From assembly GCA_017555585.1 (NCBI GenBank), contig JAFZGA010000005.1:1-64000 (forward strand): DNA of 64,000 nucleotides. The letters are read 5' to 3'. The position numbers and the translations under genes are program-made. The notes below the pieces were generated by a model. It saw only the letters and a program-made list of their open reading frames with translations, was not told where the DNA came from and searched no databases. Source of the DNA: Bacteroidaceae bacterium. GTDB taxonomy: Bacteria; Bacteroidota; Bacteroidia; Bacteroidales; Bacteroidaceae. Each line of letters begins with the position of its first letter. The stretch's first letter is position 1. This document shows, piece by piece, positions 63,073-64,000 of the stretch.

Positions 63073-64000
63073 TTTGCTTCTTTTTTAAGTTTGTACTCAA
63101 TTCTTGCGTTGTCGAGCAACTGCTTGTGTGTTATGCGGTATCCGCTTGCCTTACCGTTAAGCGAGATGTTCTCGATGTAGTGGCTGTCGGCTGTAGGGCG
63201 TTTGCACTCTATGTTTATCTCGCTTTGCGGTGTAGCAATCTTTATCTTGTCGAACACCGGTGTTGTGAGGGTGTATGTCGGTTCACCCGGACAGTCAGGG
63301 TACAAACCCATCATTGAGAATACAGCCCATGCCGACATAGTACCGGTATCGTCATTGCCCGGTATGCCGTCAGGTGCATTCTTGTAGTGGTTGTCGAGAA
63401 TCTTCTTTACCTCTTTCTGTGTGCGCCACTCCTCTCCTTTGAAACGGCTGAACAGATAGGCGTATACGATGTCCGGCTCATTTGCAGGGTCGTAATTGTC
63501 GTTGTCGAAAACACCTTGCAGGCTCTTTATGAAACCCTGTTTGCCACCCATCAGCTTGGTCAAGCCTTTAATGTCGTGTGGAACGGCAAATGTGTAGCAC
63601 CATGCCGATGCCTCATGGAATCCTGGCACATTCTCGAAGTTCTTTCCTGTTGCCGGGTCGAAATCACCAAGGAATTCACCCTCTTTTGTCAGTGGACGCA
63701 ATGTGCCGTGCTCTTTACAGAAGTATCTGCGGTAGCTCTGTGAACGTTTCAGGAACTCTTTTGCGCGTGCCTTGTCACCCAATGAGTCGGCGAGCTGTGC
63801 TATCGCATAGTCTGCTGAACAGTATTCAAGTGCATGTGAAACAGAGTTGTCGCCCGAAAGGTCGTTCGAGAAATACCATAGTGGAATATAGCCCTTTTCG
63901 ATATACGGGTCGATGTCGGGGCGGATAAGGTTCTCTGCACCCTTTGTCGTGGCAGATTTGAGCATAGCTTCGTATGCTGTACTGATATCGAAATCACGCA
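63069..64000 (-). CDS. GH92 alpha-mannosidase, partial (5' end beyond window)
   Basis: The C-terminal 310 residues of a second GH92 enzyme; the frame stays open to the window edge, so the start lies outside. Visible are NDNYDPANEPDIVYAYLFSR, the catalytic loop GIPGNDDTGTMSAWAVFSMM, and the C-terminal beta domain. It is the upstream gene of the pair and is translationally coupled to the 60904 gene. The NDDTG form of the loop differs from the NEDMG of its partner, so the two may prefer different mannosides. Confidence 0.9.
   Translation of the reverse strand, partial: RDFDISTAYEAMLKSATTKGAENLIRPDIDPYIEKGYIPLWYFSNDLSGDNSVSHALEYCSADYAIAQLADSLGDKARAKEFLKRSQSYRRYFCKEHGTLRPLTKEGEFLGDFDPATGKNFENVPGFHEASAWCYTFAVPHDIKGLTKLMGGKQGFIKSLQGVFDNDNYDPANEPDIVYAYLFSRFKGEEWRTQKEVKKILDNHYKNAPDGIPGNDDTGTMSAWAVFSMMGLYPDCPGEPTYTLTTPVFDKIKIATPQSEINIECKRPTADSHYIENISLNGKASGYRITHKQLLDNARIEYKLKKEAK

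Noticed and set aside
1..64000. CRISPR array, prophage, insertion sequence, tRNA or rRNA
   Set aside because: No regular spacer repeats, transposase or integrase genes, or tRNA/rRNA signatures were found when reading both strands.

Overview
The window looks like a chromosomal segment from a gut-type member of the Bacteroidales (phylum Bacteroidota). Supporting signs are promoters of the Bacteroidota type (TTTG, 19-20 bases, TAnnTTTG), no obvious Shine-Dalgarno sequences, a GH92 mannosidase pair, DUF4252 and DUF3109 proteins, a B12-dependent ribonucleotide reductase, a menaquinone-type prenyltransferase, ATP-type PEP carboxykinase, and a secreted protein ending in a Bacteroidota-style C-terminal sorting domain. 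I cannot name the species. Most of the window is core housekeeping sequence. I saw no transposase, integrase, phage gene, CRISPR array, rRNA or tRNA.

Layout. 1-471 is a hairpin-rich non-coding stretch. 528-6050 (minus) is a compact run: menA-type prenyltransferase, CPBP protease, radA, FAD oxidoreductase, manA. 6173-9727 (plus) holds a 332-residue unknown and thrA. 9782-15118 (minus) holds an ECF sigma factor and a 1,561-residue secreted CotH/discoidin/dockerin protein. 15324-18766 (plus) holds pdxB and the acpP-fabF-rnc operon. 18773-25795 (minus) holds folB, nrdJ, dnaA and dnaX, with AT-rich gaps around dnaA. 26249-29376 (plus) is an ABC exporter with a second CPBP protease. 29868-32996 (plus) holds pckA, then a 50-residue YqaE/Pmp3 membrane peptide and a methyltransferase. 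33070-49409 (minus) has four units: GNAT-like/parE/coaD/S41 protease; a lone zinc peptidase; topA-aroK-speA; and NUDIX/TPR/outer-membrane barrel. 49644-60830 (plus) holds gpmI, a DUF3109 protein, a 744-residue EF-hand-like membrane protein, an RND efflux trio, a DUF4252 protein and a short remnant ORF. 60904-64000 (minus) holds two GH92 genes; the upstream one is cut by the window edge.

How the genes fit together. Replication and topology genes (dnaA, dnaX, topA, parE, nrdJ, radA) are scattered among central metabolism (pckA, gpmI, thrA, pdxB, aroK, manA), lipid synthesis (acpP, fabF) and envelope functions (RND pump, barrel plus TPR protein, S41 protease, GH92 enzymes). pckA, gpmI and acpP show the biased codon use expected of highly expressed genes. 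Many genes end in strong inverted-repeat terminators, several of which overlap the stop codon.

The least explained parts are the 744-residue EF-hand-like protein, the CotH protein, three spaced copies of a 13-base motif upstream of dnaA, a terminator-like hairpin that contains the start codon of the RND outer-membrane gene, and the folded region at 1-471. No clearly new multi-gene system is evident.
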